This document shows positions 1 through 8,946 of a DNA stretch of 47,476 nt, piece after piece. This DNA comes from Deltaproteobacteria bacterium. GTDB taxonomy: Bacteria > Desulfobacterota > Binatia > UTPRO1. The stretch is from NCBI GenBank assembly GCA_029262315.1, contig JAJCZP010000198.1, forward strand, positions 1-47,476. Reading direction: 5' to 3'. Position numbers and translations under genes: made by a program. The notes under the pieces are model-generated. The model was not told where the DNA came from, did not search any database, and was given only the letters and a program-made list of their open reading frames with translations. Every line of letters begins with the position of its first letter. The first letter of the stretch is position 1.

Positions 1-1780
1 ACCGCAACCCAGTCTCCGAGCGACCGCGGTTCAGACCGCCAAGCCCCCACGGCTCGAAGTTCAATTGTCGTTTTGGATTGATGATGTAGCGCTGCGCCAG
101 ATTCACGACGAAGTTCGGCGTGACGTAGTAGTCGACTCCCCACGCCACTTCCTGACTGTAGTCGTTGACCGGATCGATGATGTAGAGGAACGCCGGTATG
201 ACACTCCCGCCCTTGTAGAAGCCGATGATGGCCAACGTCATCAGCATCTCCCACTCGCGCACATCGTCTCGATACGCCACGGCAGGGTCTTGATTGAGAG
301 GCCGTGAGACGCTCGGGAGGTCGAGCGCGCCGATCACGCTGTCATGCTTGTTGATCATGTAGTTCCAGAAGAACTGTCCGGTGATGAAGAACGTCGACTT
401 GTTGTTGAGAAAACGAATCCAGGTCGGGCGGTCGAACGCAAACAACCCCGACCACACATCCTGATTTCGAATACCGGGCAGGAAGGGTGCGAACGTGCTC
501 TCACGGACGCAGCGGTCCTGCTGTGCGATGGTCTCAGGCTTAGGCCCGCACGAGAAGAACGGAAGGCCAAAGTCGTACGCTGTCTCGACCCGGTACACGG
601 TCGACGACCATTCGTCGAAGTAGTTCGTCGCGAGACCGATCGTGTGAATGTACGGCGCGTAGAACTCGACCGGCAACGTGCCATTCTGCACCAGCCGTGC
701 GGTCTCGATCTGGCCTTGCAGGGTCGGCTTCAATCCACGCGCCGGCGCGGCCGACGTGCTGATACCACCCGTCTGGGTGAACCGCTGATAGAGATAGCCC
801 AGTTGAAACTGGACTCCGGGCGGAAGCAGCGGAGTGTCATTGCCGGTGACGCCATTGAAGCGGATGCCGAACTGGCTGTTCTCCATTGGGTTCTTCGAGT
901 AATCGCCCCGCTTGAAGAGCTTGGAGCCGTTCATCAGGCGTTCGGCACGCTGGGGGAAAAAGTAGGCACCATCGCGCGGGTTGGTAAGCGGATTCGCGAT
1001 CTTCACACCCCAGGGATGTGGCAGGAAGCGAACCTTGTTCGGCTCCCAATCGCCCGGATTCCAGTAGGCCTCGGCGAACACGTTGTTGAAGGTGGCCACG
1101 CGGCCGAAATCGTAGATGGCCTTTGCCATCCAGAACGGACGCCGCAGCTCATCGAATCCGAAGTTCAGCCCAGGCAACTCCTGAAACTGGTGCCACGTCA
1201 GATCAAGGCTGTTGGCGCGATCGAGCATGCGGAAGCCGTCGGACTCGCCCCAAATGATCTGCTGACGCCCGAGGCGAAGCGTCAGCGGAATCTTGAACTT
1301 GACGTCTACGTAGAGCTCCCGGAGCACGTTCTCGAACTTCGCGCCGTCGCGCTGCGTGCGATCGAGGTCGTCGATGTTGTCGAATCGCGGATCGGTCTTG
1401 AGCCCTTGGAAGTCGCGGTCGGTATGGACGTCGGGAAGCGTGTCGTACACGCTGTCGTACGAGCCGCGGTACAGCAGGAAGAAATTCGAGCTTTCCACCC
1501 AGGGCACGTCGAAGCGCTCCATCCACTTCCCGTGTTTGTCTTTCCAGTTCCAGTCGACGCGAATGTGCACGGTGTTTCGCTGTTGAATGAACTGGTATTG
1601 GTCGATGTCCGGATGTCGCACCAGCTGCTGCGACTGAAGATTCCCGGAGAGCTCGAGTGGACCGAACTTCTGCGTGGCATCCGCACCGGTTCCTGAGATC
1701 AGTAACGCCGCCACCGCGAACAGCATGGCGCGGAACCAGATCGCCCGACTCCGTATCGTCTTCAATCGTCCTCTGTGCAT
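1..1780 (-). CDS. DUF1302 family outer-membrane-type protein, copy 1 (3' end cut by window edge)
   Basis: The reading frame is open from an ATG at 1780 to the window edge, giving 593 codons. By comparison with its neighbour it lacks only about the last five residues. The start follows an AGGGAGA ribosome-binding site. Residues 1-36 form a signal peptide (basic start, hydrophobic AMLFAVAALLISG, then ADATQ). The mature part is rich in aromatics and alternating strands, as in a beta-barrel. It contains LRLGRQQIIWGESDGF and a C-terminal EPWGLGGLNRGRSETGLR, both shared with the next gene. The two proteins are closely similar over their whole length. DUF1302 proteins are typically encoded near DUF1329 proteins and RND/MMPL exporters, none of which is visible here. 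The substrate is unknown; an outer-membrane channel or lipid/hydrocarbon role is inference. Confidence 0.85.
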   Translation of the reverse strand, partial: MHRGRLKTIRSRAIWFRAMLFAVAALLISGTGADATQKFGPLELSGNLQSQQLVRHPDIDQYQFIQQRNTVHIRVDWNWKDKHGKWMERFDVPWVESSNFFLLYRGSYDSVYDTLPDVHTDRDFQGLKTDPRFDNIDDLDRTQRDGAKFENVLRELYVDVKFKIPLTLRLGRQQIIWGESDGFRMLDRANSLDLTWHQFQELPGLNFGFDELRRPFWMAKAIYDFGRVATFNNVFAEAYWNPGDWEPNKVRFLPHPWGVKIANPLTNPRDGAYFFPQRAERLMNGSKLFKRGDYSKNPMENSQFGIRFNGVTGNDTPLLPPGVQFQLGYLYQRFTQTGGISTSAAPARGLKPTLQGQIETARLVQNGTLPVEFYAPYIHTIGLATNYFDEWSSTVYRVETAYDFGLPFFSCGPKPETIAQQDRCVRESTFAPFLPGIRNQDVWSGLFAFDRPTWIRFLNNKSTFFITGQFFWNYMINKHDSVIGALDLPSVSRPLNQDPAVAYRDDVREWEMLMTLAIIGFYKGGSVIPAFLYIIDPVNDYSQEVAWGVDYYVTPNFVVNLAQRYIINPKRQLNFEPWGLGGLNRGRSETGLR

Positions 1781-1801
1781 GTCGTCTCCCTGATGTGGCA
1801 T

Positions 1802-1821
1802 CGATCGTTTGAAAACTATCG
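1802..1821. repeat. Imperfect inverted repeat between the DUF1302 paralogs
   Basis: CGATCGTTT and AAACTATCG flank a 2-base centre (GA). The 9-base arms pair with one mismatch. The repeat lies in the 44-bp gap between the stop of copy 2 and the start of copy 1. It could be a weak transcript hairpin or a protein-binding site; there is no T-run to call it a terminator. Confidence 0.35.
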
Positions 1822-1824
1822 TCC

Positions 1825-3612
1825 CTAGAACTGGTAGGTGAGGCGCAGTCCGGTTTCCGACCGCCCGCCGTTCAGACCGCCCAAACCCCATGGCTCGAAA
1901 TTGACCTCACGCTTCGGATTGATGAGATAGCGTTGCGAAAGATTCACGGCGAAGTTGGGCGTGACGAAGTAGTCCACACCCCACACCACCTCCTGGCTGT
2001 AGCTGTTGACGGGATCGAGCAGATAGACCATCGACGGCAATACGCTCCCCCCGCGATAGAATCCCAAGATGGCAACGGTGACCAAGGCCTCCCACCGGCG
2101 CACGTCGTCCCGATAGGCAACGGCAGGGTCCTGATTGACTGGCCGCGACACCGTCGGCAGATCGAGACCACCAATGACGCTATCCGACTTCTGGATCATG
2201 TAGTTCCAGAAAAACTGACCCGTGATGAAGAACGTCGTCTTCTTGTTGAGAGGGCGAATCCACGTGGGACGGTCGAACGCCAGGAGGCCGGACCAGACAT
2301 CGTGGTTTCGGAGACCCGGGAGGAACGGCGCGAAGGTCGTCTCACGCACGCAGCGATCCTGCTCCGCAATCGCCTGGGGGTTGGGCCCACACGAATAGAA
2401 GGGCAGCCCAAAGTCATACGCCGACTCGAGTCGATAAACCGTACTGGTGAACTCGTCGAAGTAGTTCATCGCGAGCCCGACCGTATGGATGTACGGCGCG
2501 TAGTACTCGACCGGCAAGGTGCCGAGCGCTCTCAACCGCGCCGACTCAACCTGGCCCTCGACGGTGGGCTTCAATCCACGCGCGACGGCGGCCGAGGTAC
2601 TGACGCCACCCGTCGCCGTAAAGCGCTGATACAGATAGGCGAGCTGCACCTGGATGCCGGGCGGAACGACGGGCGTCGCGGGGCCGGTCATGAAGTTGAA
2701 TCGGATGCCCCATTGGCCGTTGTCGATGGGATCCCTGTCGTAGTCGCCCTGCTTGAAGAGACTCGTGCCGTTCATCAACCGCTCGGCGCGCTCTGGAAAG
2801 TTGAACGCTCCGCTTCGCGGATTCGTCAGCGGGTGGCCGATTTTCGCACCCCAGGGATGTGGCAAGAATCTGATCTTGTTGGGCTCCCAGTCGCCGAGGT
2901 TCCAATAGCCTTCGACAAAGACGTTGTTGAAGGTCGCAAAGTTGCCGACCTCGTACATCGCCTTCGCCATCCAGAACGGGCGTCGCGTCTCATCGAAGCC
3001 GAACGCTGGCGGCGGCAGCTCCTGCTGAAAATGCCATGTGAGATCGAGGCTATTGGCGCGATCGAGGATGCGAAAGCCGTCGGACTCCCCCCAGATGACC
3101 TGTTGCCGGCCGAGCCGGAGGCTGAGCGGTCCGAAGAAGTCGATGTCGATGTACGCCTCACGCAGCACGTTCTCGAACTTTGCACCATCGCGCTGGGCGC
3201 GATCGAGGTCGTCGAGGTTGTCGAACCGAGGATCCGTACGCTCCCCGGTAAACTCTCGACTCGTATGCACGTCGGGAAGCGTGTCGTAGACGCTGTCGTA
3301 GACGCCCCGGTACAGCAAGAAGAGCTTCGACGTCTTGACGCCCGGGACATCGAAACGATCGAGCCACTTCCCGTTGCGCCGCTTCCACTCCCAATCCACC
3401 CGCAGATGCATCGTGTTTCGCTGCTGGATGAGCTGGTAGGTGTCGATGTCGGGGTGCCGGATCAACTGCTGTGACTGCAGATTGCCGGAGAGTTCGAGCG
3501 GACCGAACTTCTGGGTTGCCAACGCGGGGCTCGCGAGACCAACGAGGCCCGCCGAGATGGCGAGGACCGCGCCGATCAGGATTCGATGAAGCGCCGGGAC
3601 CGTCTTCCCCAT
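1825..3612 (-). CDS. DUF1302 family outer-membrane-type protein, copy 2
   Basis: 595 residues. I place the start at the ATG at 3612, not at the 49-codon upstream extension, because residues 1-33 then form a clean signal peptide (MGKTVPALHRILIGAVLAIS, cleavage near SPALA-TQ). An AGGGGGG motif lies about 10 bases upstream. The protein ends in LRLTYQF, a terminal aromatic of the kind recognised by the BAM complex, which supports a beta-barrel. Shared blocks with copy 1 include QKFGPLELSGNLQSQQL, the LGRQQVIWGESDGFR region and PWGLGGLN. The two genes are co-directional and 44 bp apart, so a tandem duplication with divergence is the simplest origin. The family is poorly characterised, and function beyond an envelope role cannot be read from the sequence. 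Confidence 0.88.
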   Translation of the reverse strand: MGKTVPALHRILIGAVLAISAGLVGLASPALATQKFGPLELSGNLQSQQLIRHPDIDTYQLIQQRNTMHLRVDWEWKRRNGKWLDRFDVPGVKTSKLFLLYRGVYDSVYDTLPDVHTSREFTGERTDPRFDNLDDLDRAQRDGAKFENVLREAYIDIDFFGPLSLRLGRQQVIWGESDGFRILDRANSLDLTWHFQQELPPPAFGFDETRRPFWMAKAMYEVGNFATFNNVFVEGYWNLGDWEPNKIRFLPHPWGAKIGHPLTNPRSGAFNFPERAERLMNGTSLFKQGDYDRDPIDNGQWGIRFNFMTGPATPVVPPGIQVQLAYLYQRFTATGGVSTSAAVARGLKPTVEGQVESARLRALGTLPVEYYAPYIHTVGLAMNYFDEFTSTVYRLESAYDFGLPFYSCGPNPQAIAEQDRCVRETTFAPFLPGLRNHDVWSGLLAFDRPTWIRPLNKKTTFFITGQFFWNYMIQKSDSVIGGLDLPTVSRPVNQDPAVAYRDDVRRWEALVTVAILGFYRGGSVLPSMVYLLDPVNSYSQEVVWGVDYFVTPNFAVNLSQRYLINPKREVNFEPWGLGGLNGGRSETGLRLTYQF

Positions 3613-3656
3613 CGAAATGAGACCCCCCTGCGCGCTGCGTCGCGCGTTGGCTTCAG

Positions 3657-3689
3657 GTTTCGTCGACGCTCCCCCCGCGTCGACGAAAC
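3657..3689. repeat. Perfect 13-bp inverted repeat upstream of the DUF1302 pair
   Basis: GTTTCGTCGACGC (3657-3669) and GCGTCGACGAAAC (3677-3689) are exact reverse complements around a TCCCCCC centre. The repeat lies 45 bp upstream of the copy 2 start and about 100 bp downstream of the kinase stop, all on the minus strand. It could be an operator for the DUF1302 pair, a 5' leader hairpin, or part of a kinase terminator. No T-run follows on either strand, so I favour a regulatory dyad. Confidence 0.55.
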
Positions 3690-3792
3690 GCTGTACCGCA
3701 TGTTGCAGCTTGGGCGCAAGTTGCGGGAACAATTTGGATTCCGGAGCGGAACAGCGCATCGGACGAGCCCTTCGCGAGAGCGGTTTGCCGAG

Positions 3793-6204
3793 CTATCCGG
3801 TGATGGCGGCGGGCTCGGAAACCGCGGCCTGGTCGGACTGGGGGTTGGCGCGTACCACCGGCAACCGAACACGGAAACACGAGCCCTGCCCGACTTCGCT
3901 CTCGACCACGATCGATCCGCCGAGCAACGTCGTCAGGCGTTGGACGATGTACAGACCGAGTCCGACCCCATCGTGCCGGCGCCGGTCACTTCCGTCGACC
4001 TGACGAAACATCTCGAACACGATCGCTTGCCCTTCAGCTTCAATCCCAACCCCGGAATCGCGCACCGCGATGATCAGGTGCTGCCCCTCATCGTCGAGTC
4101 CGGCCTCCACCCGCACGAAGCCGGTATCGGTGAACTTGAGCGCGTTGTGCACCAGGTTGCGAACGACGGTCTTCAACTTCGCGTGATCGCTCACCATACA
4201 CGGCATGGAGGGATCGGTCGCGAAGGAGACCGTGACCCCAGGTTTCACGAGCGAGGTCGGAAGCTGGGCGTCGACCTCAGCCAGCATGGCCTCGATATCG
4301 AGGGCCTCCAGCGAGACCGGCAACGCCCCCGATTCGAGTCTACTGACATCGAGCGTTGCTTGGATCAGCTCGAGCAGCTGCCGGGACGCTCCGAGCACCT
4401 TGCCGCAGATCTCGCGTTGCTGGTCGGTGACGGTGCCGAACTCACCTTCGCCGAGAAGCTCGTTGTAGCCAATGATGGCATTCAGCGGCGTGCGTAGCTC
4501 GTGAGACATCGTACTAATGAACTCGGTCTTGAGACTATTGGCCGCACGCAAATTACGGACGAGACGACCGTTTTCGAGCGCCATCGCCGCCTGATGGGCG
4601 ATACCCGTAAGGAGGAGACGGGCCTCGGCGTCGAACGGGCCCGCTTGGTCGCGCGAGCCCGCGGCCAACATGCCGATGACGCTGCCCCGCACCCGCAGTG
4701 GCGCAGCCATCACCGAGCGGAGTCCAAGCCGCCCATACCACGGCGACTCGATCCAGCTGGTCGTATCGCCTTCGAACGTCTGCGCCCATCCCTCGAGCTC
4801 GGCCTGCGCGAGCAGCGGGAAGTCTCGGACCTCGAGATCCAGAGCGCGTATCTCGTCATGCTCCACCGCAGGCGTGCGATCGGTGCCAGCGGCCACCCGG
4901 AAGGTTCGATGCTCGTCGTCGTACAGCAACACGCTCACCCGATCGCATCTGAGAAGCTGGGCTGACAGCGCCGCGAGGTGATCGAGCGCATTCGAAGCTT
5001 CGAGCTTCGCATTTACGACCTCAGCCACCTTCAGCAATGCGGCCGACGTCTCGGCCTCTTTGCGCTGACGACCGTGCAGGACGCTGTTCTCGATGGCCAC
5101 CGCCGCCTGGGTCGCAATCCCAACGGCTAGCTCCCGCTGATGCCTCGCGAAGGACCCCGTACGCTCACGATAGCCTGTCGCAAAGACCCCAACGGCACGA
5201 TTGCCGTGCCGCATGACCGCGAAAAGGCCGGACGCGACCGGCCATCCCTGCAGTGCCCGCGCCTCCGGCGAACCTGGTCGCAGCTCGGTCAGCTCGACCA
5301 GATTCTCGGCAGCCAGCTGGACTCCGAAGCTCCAGAACGCGGAATCGAGTGCCGCTCGTGACGTGCGATTCCCGAGCCCGCGGCTCGCGAGCAAACGATA
5401 GCCCGCAGCACTCGCCGGCTCGACGAGAAAGGTGGCGCACCAGTCGGTCTTGAGTCGTTCGACGGCAACAGAGTGAAGGCGATCGACGACCACCCCGAGA
5501 TCGAGCGACTCACCGACCGCCCGCGACACTTCGCAGAGGCCGGTCGCGGTTTCGACCGCCGTCTGCAATTCCGCGTTGACCTCGGCAACGCGCACGCCGC
5601 TCGTCACCAGCTCGCGATTCTTGTCGCGCAGGTGCCCCTTGTAGAAGAAGCATTGATTGCCCACGGCGCCGAAGATGAAGACCGTCACCGCGAAGAGCCC
5701 CGCCTCGGTCGCGACATGGACTGCCTCGAGGGGCGCGTAGACCAGCAGCAACGCGTAGGAGCCCGCCGAGAGCAAGGTCATGACGAGCCCGCAGGTACCG
5801 GAGACCATCGTCGCCGGGACGATCGTCATGAAATAGAAATACCGGAAGAGATGCCCTTCGGGTCCAAGAACGAACAAGCCTGCGGTCACCAACAGCGTGT
5901 CGGCGATGAGCTGCACGTAGACGAGCGCGCGAAGATCGCGACCGGCCCGCATCCACCAGTAGTAGAGGGGACTCAGGCACGCCGCGATCAGCACGACCGC
6001 CGAGACGCGCTGCCACTGGAGATCGAGCCCGCCGAAGTAAGCGAGGGCCGGGAGCGCGAAGAGGACGATGAGCACCGTCCTGGTACGGGTCACGGACAAC
6101 CACCGGTTGATCGCCGCCAGATCGGACTGCTCGAGCGCGGCGACGCTCACCGCGGGAGCCGGATCCGTCCGCTCTGTCGAGGGCCGCACGAAATCGCGTA
6201 GCAT
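3793..6204 (-). CDS. Membrane-bound sensor histidine kinase with two GAF domains
   Basis: 803 residues. The N-terminal third (about 40-190) is hydrophobic with roughly six membrane segments. Two GAF domains follow at about 210-370 and 385-545. A HisKA domain carries the phospho-acceptor His568 in SHELRTPLNA. The HATPase_c domain shows the N box (NLVHNALKF), G1 box (DSGVGIE) and G2 box (GLGLYIV). There is no receiver domain, so it should phosphorylate a separate response regulator, and none is encoded in this window. The GAF domains suggest sensing of a small cytoplasmic ligand or redox state (inference). It starts at the ATG at 6204, downstream of ccmD on the same strand, and precedes the DUF1302 genes, so it may regulate one of these neighbours. 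Confidence 0.93.
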   Translation of the reverse strand: MLRDFVRPSTERTDPAPAVSVAALEQSDLAAINRWLSVTRTRTVLIVLFALPALAYFGGLDLQWQRVSAVVLIAACLSPLYYWWMRAGRDLRALVYVQLIADTLLVTAGLFVLGPEGHLFRYFYFMTIVPATMVSGTCGLVMTLLSAGSYALLLVYAPLEAVHVATEAGLFAVTVFIFGAVGNQCFFYKGHLRDKNRELVTSGVRVAEVNAELQTAVETATGLCEVSRAVGESLDLGVVVDRLHSVAVERLKTDWCATFLVEPASAAGYRLLASRGLGNRTSRAALDSAFWSFGVQLAAENLVELTELRPGSPEARALQGWPVASGLFAVMRHGNRAVGVFATGYRERTGSFARHQRELAVGIATQAAVAIENSVLHGRQRKEAETSAALLKVAEVVNAKLEASNALDHLAALSAQLLRCDRVSVLLYDDEHRTFRVAAGTDRTPAVEHDEIRALDLEVRDFPLLAQAELEGWAQTFEGDTTSWIESPWYGRLGLRSVMAAPLRVRGSVIGMLAAGSRDQAGPFDAEARLLLTGIAHQAAMALENGRLVRNLRAANSLKTEFISTMSHELRTPLNAIIGYNELLGEGEFGTVTDQQREICGKVLGASRQLLELIQATLDVSRLESGALPVSLEALDIEAMLAEVDAQLPTSLVKPGVTVSFATDPSMPCMVSDHAKLKTVVRNLVHNALKFTDTGFVRVEAGLDDEGQHLIIAVRDSGVGIEAEGQAIVFEMFRQVDGSDRRRHDGVGLGLYIVQRLTTLLGGSIVVESEVGQGSCFRVRLPVVRANPQSDQAAVSEPAAITG

Positions 6205-6369
6205 CGGCAGTCAGGTACGCAAGCCCCATGCCAGGAGACCCTCGGCGAACCAGCGCTCGAACGCTGCCGAACCCCGAGAACTGCGGCTTTCTGGCCTCCG
6301 GCTCATTCGGCTCGAATACGAAGCCGGACGATCGGTGGCGCCACGCCGCCGACCGTCACCTCGGTGACG

Positions 6370-6522
6370 CTACGCTCGCTTCTCGAGCCGGGCTTCGAGG
6401 GCGCGAACCGCCCGGTCGACCGCCCGATGGCGGCGCCCCAGGTGGACCAGGAAACCGGCGAGGAGCAGCCAGAAGGCCGAGTATGCGGCGTACAGAAACC
6501 AGAGTCGGTCCGGAGCACTCAT
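6370..6522 (-). CDS. ccmD: Heme exporter protein CcmD
   Basis: 50 residues, starting at the ATG at 6522 that overlaps the ccmC stop in ATGA. The protein has one membrane helix (residues about 7-28, LWFLYAAYSAFWLLLAGFLV) followed by a basic tail (HLGRRHRAVDRAVRALEARLEKRA). This is the layout of CcmD, the small subunit that releases holo-CcmE from the CcmABC complex. CcmD is barely conserved in sequence, so the call rests on size, topology and its place directly after ccmC. It is the last gene of the cytochrome c maturation run. Confidence 0.85.
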   Translation of the reverse strand: MSAPDRLWFLYAAYSAFWLLLAGFLVHLGRRHRAVDRAVRALEARLEKRA

Positions 6523-7229
6523 GCGGCGACCTCCGTGAAGCGATCTTCGATATTGTGGATCTCGTCGTGCAAACGCAGCGTCTCGTATCGCCGCCACAAC
6601 AACCACGCGACCAGCAGCAGGAACGCCGCCAGGGTAACGAGCAACGTCGTAATCATGCGCGGATCTTCGAGCCCGCCTTTTCCTTCGGGTGCCGAGATCA
6701 CCGAAGGATGCATGCCGCGCCACAGCCGCACCGACACCATGATCAGCGGAATGTCGAGGACGCCCACCAACGCGAGCACGGCGCCATAACGCGCAATCTC
6801 TGGATCATCGTGCGCGGTCGCCCGCAACAGCAGGTACACCGCGAAGATCGTCCACAGGATGACCGTCATCGTGAGTCGTGGGTCCCAGGTCCACCAGGTG
6901 CCCCAGATCGGCCGCGCCCAGATCGGTCCCGTCACGAGCACCATGGTGCAAAAGAGCATGCCAACCTGCACCCCGGCTTGCGCCAGATGATCGTACGCCG
7001 GACGCCCGCGCCATAGAAACAAGCCACTGGCACCCGCGGCGACAAAGAAGCCGAGAAACGCCGACCACGCGCAGTTCACGTGGAAATAGAAGATGCGTTG
7101 CACTGGGCCCTGCATGCGCTCGTCGGGCGCATAGATGAAGACACACCAGAGCGCGCCGAGCATCGTCAGCGTCGCCGCGTAGGGCAAGACGTGCTCGGCA
7201 ATCGGGGCGAGGCGTGTACGCACAGTCAT
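6519..7229 (-). CDS. ccmC: Heme exporter/handling protein CcmC
   Basis: 236 residues with about six membrane helices. It carries the tryptophan-rich WWD heme-handling motif (IWARPIWGTWWTWDPRLT, residues 103-120). His50 and the His in RGMHPSV (about 173) are the expected external heme ligands on either side. CcmC loads heme onto CcmE at the outer face of the inner membrane, working with CcmA, CcmB and CcmD. It starts at the ATG at 7229, 7 bp after the ccmB stop, and overlaps ccmD by 4 bases. Length and motif match the family well. Confidence 0.96.
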   Translation of the reverse strand: MTVRTRLAPIAEHVLPYAATLTMLGALWCVFIYAPDERMQGPVQRIFYFHVNCAWSAFLGFFVAAGASGLFLWRGRPAYDHLAQAGVQVGMLFCTMVLVTGPIWARPIWGTWWTWDPRLTMTVILWTIFAVYLLLRATAHDDPEIARYGAVLALVGVLDIPLIMVSVRLWRGMHPSVISAPEGKGGLEDPRMITTLLVTLAAFLLLVAWLLWRRYETLRLHDEIHNIEDRFTEVAA

Positions 7230-7236
7230 GACATCC

Positions 7237-7890
7237 TCATTCCTGAACCAGCTGCTCGAAAAGCATCCACCCTGCGACAGTGAATATCACGTCGAAGGTC
7301 ACTAGCACGCGCAACCACGGACCGGTGCTCGCCAGGTCGCCTCCCGCCAGCACGATCCGGGTCGCTTCGACGGCACAGATGACCAACGGCACGAGCAACG
7401 GCAAGACGAGAAGCGGGAGCAGCATCTCACGAGCCCGCAACCGAACCGACAGGGCCGCAAAGAGTGTTGCGAGCGCTGAAAATCCCACCAGCCCGAGCAC
7501 GTTTACGATCAAGAGAGATCCCGGCGCCGCCGGCAACGGCACCTGCAGAAAGAGCATCAGCAACAACAGGAGTACGCACTGGGCGAGGGCGAGCACGATG
7601 AGGTTCCCGAGCATCTTCGCAACGAAGATGGCGCCACGATCGATCGGCGTCAGGAGCAGGCCGTACCAGGAGCCGTTCTCTCGTTCGAGCAGAAAGGTGC
7701 GCTGCACCGAGAGCAGGCCTGCGAAGATGAACGTCACCCAGAGTACCGCCGGTGCAGCCTCGCGTGCGCCAGCGGGATCAAAGGCGAAGGTGAACGTGAG
7801 CAGCACGAGCAACATGAGCACGACCAATGCCGACAACGCCTCCCGCGTCCGGAACTCGAGGAGCAGATCCTTGCGAAGAATGGTCCACAT
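7237..7890 (-). CDS. ccmB: Heme exporter protein CcmB
   Basis: 217 residues and six predicted membrane helices. It opens with MWTILRKDLLLEFRTRE, the typical cytoplasmic start of the CcmB ABC permease. It contains FAGLLSVQRTFLLERENGSWYGLLLTP, the conserved loop of the family. With CcmA it forms the ATPase complex needed to release heme-loaded CcmE; it is not thought to transport heme itself. The ATG at 7890 lies 4 bp after the ccmA stop, so the two are translated together. Confidence 0.95.
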   Translation of the reverse strand: MWTILRKDLLLEFRTREALSALVVLMLLVLLTFTFAFDPAGAREAAPAVLWVTFIFAGLLSVQRTFLLERENGSWYGLLLTPIDRGAIFVAKMLGNLIVLALAQCVLLLLLMLFLQVPLPAAPGSLLIVNVLGLVGFSALATLFAALSVRLRAREMLLPLLVLPLLVPLVICAVEATRIVLAGGDLASTGPWLRVLVTFDVIFTVAGWMLFEQLVQE

Positions 7891-7894
7891 CGCG

Positions 7895-8644
7895 TCAGGC
7901 CGCCACCGGAGCCGTCACCCGGCGGTACGCGTCATTGAGTGCCGCGCGCGCCCCACCCAGCCCGTCGGGCCCGTCCCCTCCATGCTGGACGGCGCCTTCC
8001 CAGGCGATTTGCCCCCGATGCAGGATGCAGGCGCGATCGGCGATCGCGAGTCCACGATCGAGATCGTGCGTCACGGTAATCACGGTCCGCCCCTCGCATT
8101 TGGCCGTCGCAAGAAGCACCGTGAGGACATCCGCAGCGGTCGCGTCCAACCCGCTCCAGGGCTCATCGAGCAACACGAGATCGGGCGTAGGCAGCAGCGC
8201 GCGTGCCAACGCCAAGCGTTGCTCCATCCCACGAGAGAGGACGCGCAGCGGGCGATGCGCAACATCGGCGAGCCCAACGCGGGCGAGCCACGACACCGCC
8301 TCCGCCTCCGGAGCAGCCGCGCCGTATGCGCGCGCGAAGAACGTCAGGTTCTCGCGCGCGGTGAGGTCGGGATAGCAAAAACTCTGATGCGAGACGACGC
8401 CGATCCGACGACGCACCTCCGGCCCAATGGCGTCGCTGCCGAACAACCGCAGGCATCCTCCCGTCGGCCTCGTGAGTGTCGCGCAGAGGCGCAGCAACGT
8501 GCTCTTGCCCGCGCCGTTCGGTCCGAAGATCGTCAAGGCCTCGCCGCGCACCACCCGCAGAGTGACGTCACGAAGCACCGGCGTCCGACCAAAGGACTTG
8601 CTCAGGCCGTCAGCCTCGACGGCGAAGTCGCAAGCGGCCGTCAC
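7895..8644 (-). CDS. ccmA: Cytochrome c maturation ABC ATPase CcmA
   Basis: 249 residues. It shows Walker A GPNGAGKS (41-48), the Q-loop region SHQSFCYPDLTARENL, an LSRGMEQR signature and Walker B LVLLDEPWSGLD with a downstream THD switch. The signature glycine is followed by MEQR, a CcmA-like variant. The start is a GTG at 8644 that overlaps the ccmI stop (GTGA). It pairs with CcmB to power release of holo-CcmE from CcmCD. Its position between ccmI and ccmB separates it from generic ABC ATPases. Confidence 0.94.
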   Translation of the reverse strand: MTAACDFAVEADGLSKSFGRTPVLRDVTLRVVRGEALTIFGPNGAGKSTLLRLCATLTRPTGGCLRLFGSDAIGPEVRRRIGVVSHQSFCYPDLTARENLTFFARAYGAAAPEAEAVSWLARVGLADVAHRPLRVLSRGMEQRLALARALLPTPDLVLLDEPWSGLDATAADVLTVLLATAKCEGRTVITVTHDLDRGLAIADRACILHRGQIAWEGAVQHGGDGPDGLGGARAALNDAYRRVTAPVAA

Positions 8645-8946
8645 GACAAGTGCTCCAATGCCTCCAGTGCCCCAAGCGCGCGCGTCTCGTACTTCTCTCG
8701 GAGCGCCGCGTAGTCCTCGGCGGAGAGCTTGCCCATCTGAAAGTCGAACTCCGCCTCTTTGATCGCTCCGTAGGCGAGATCCTTCTCCTTCTCGAGGCGA
8801 TGACGCTCGTGCTCGGTCGCATCAACATCCCCAAGTGCACGCGCGCCCCGACCCCCCGCATCAGAGTCCCGGAGCAACGGCAGGGCCGTGGCAATGGCGA
8901 CCAGGATGATCACCACCAATCCCGCCAAGAACAGGAGCTCACTCAC
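8641..8946 (-). CDS. Short CcmI-like cytochrome c biogenesis protein
   Basis: 101 residues from a GTG at 8946 that overlaps the ccmH stop (GTGA). One N-terminal membrane helix (LLFLAGLVVIILVAIATAL) is followed by a charged coiled-coil-like stretch containing LEKEKDLAYGAIKEAEFDFQ and GKLSAEDYAALREKYETRA. This pattern is the N-terminal domain of CcmI/CycH. Full CcmI also has a periplasmic TPR domain that chaperones apocytochrome c, and that is absent here. The role in haem-ligation assembly is therefore inferred from position and the N-terminal domain alone. It lies between ccmH and ccmA in an unbroken series of overlapping genes. Confidence 0.8.
   Translation of the reverse strand: MSELLFLAGLVVIILVAIATALPLLRDSDAGGRGARALGDVDATEHERHRLEKEKDLAYGAIKEAEFDFQMGKLSAEDYAALREKYETRALGALEALEHLS

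Noticed and set aside
344-3474. Long plus-strand frames across the DUF1302 genes (450 and 513 codons).
   Set aside because: They are antisense to clear DUF1302 reading frames, both show the same mirrored pattern in the two paralogs, and they have no signal or domain of their own.
3613-3759. 49-codon N-terminal extension of DUF1302 copy 2.
   Set aside because: Placing it in the protein would bury the signal peptide; the region holds the 13-bp palindrome and is better read as upstream regulatory DNA.
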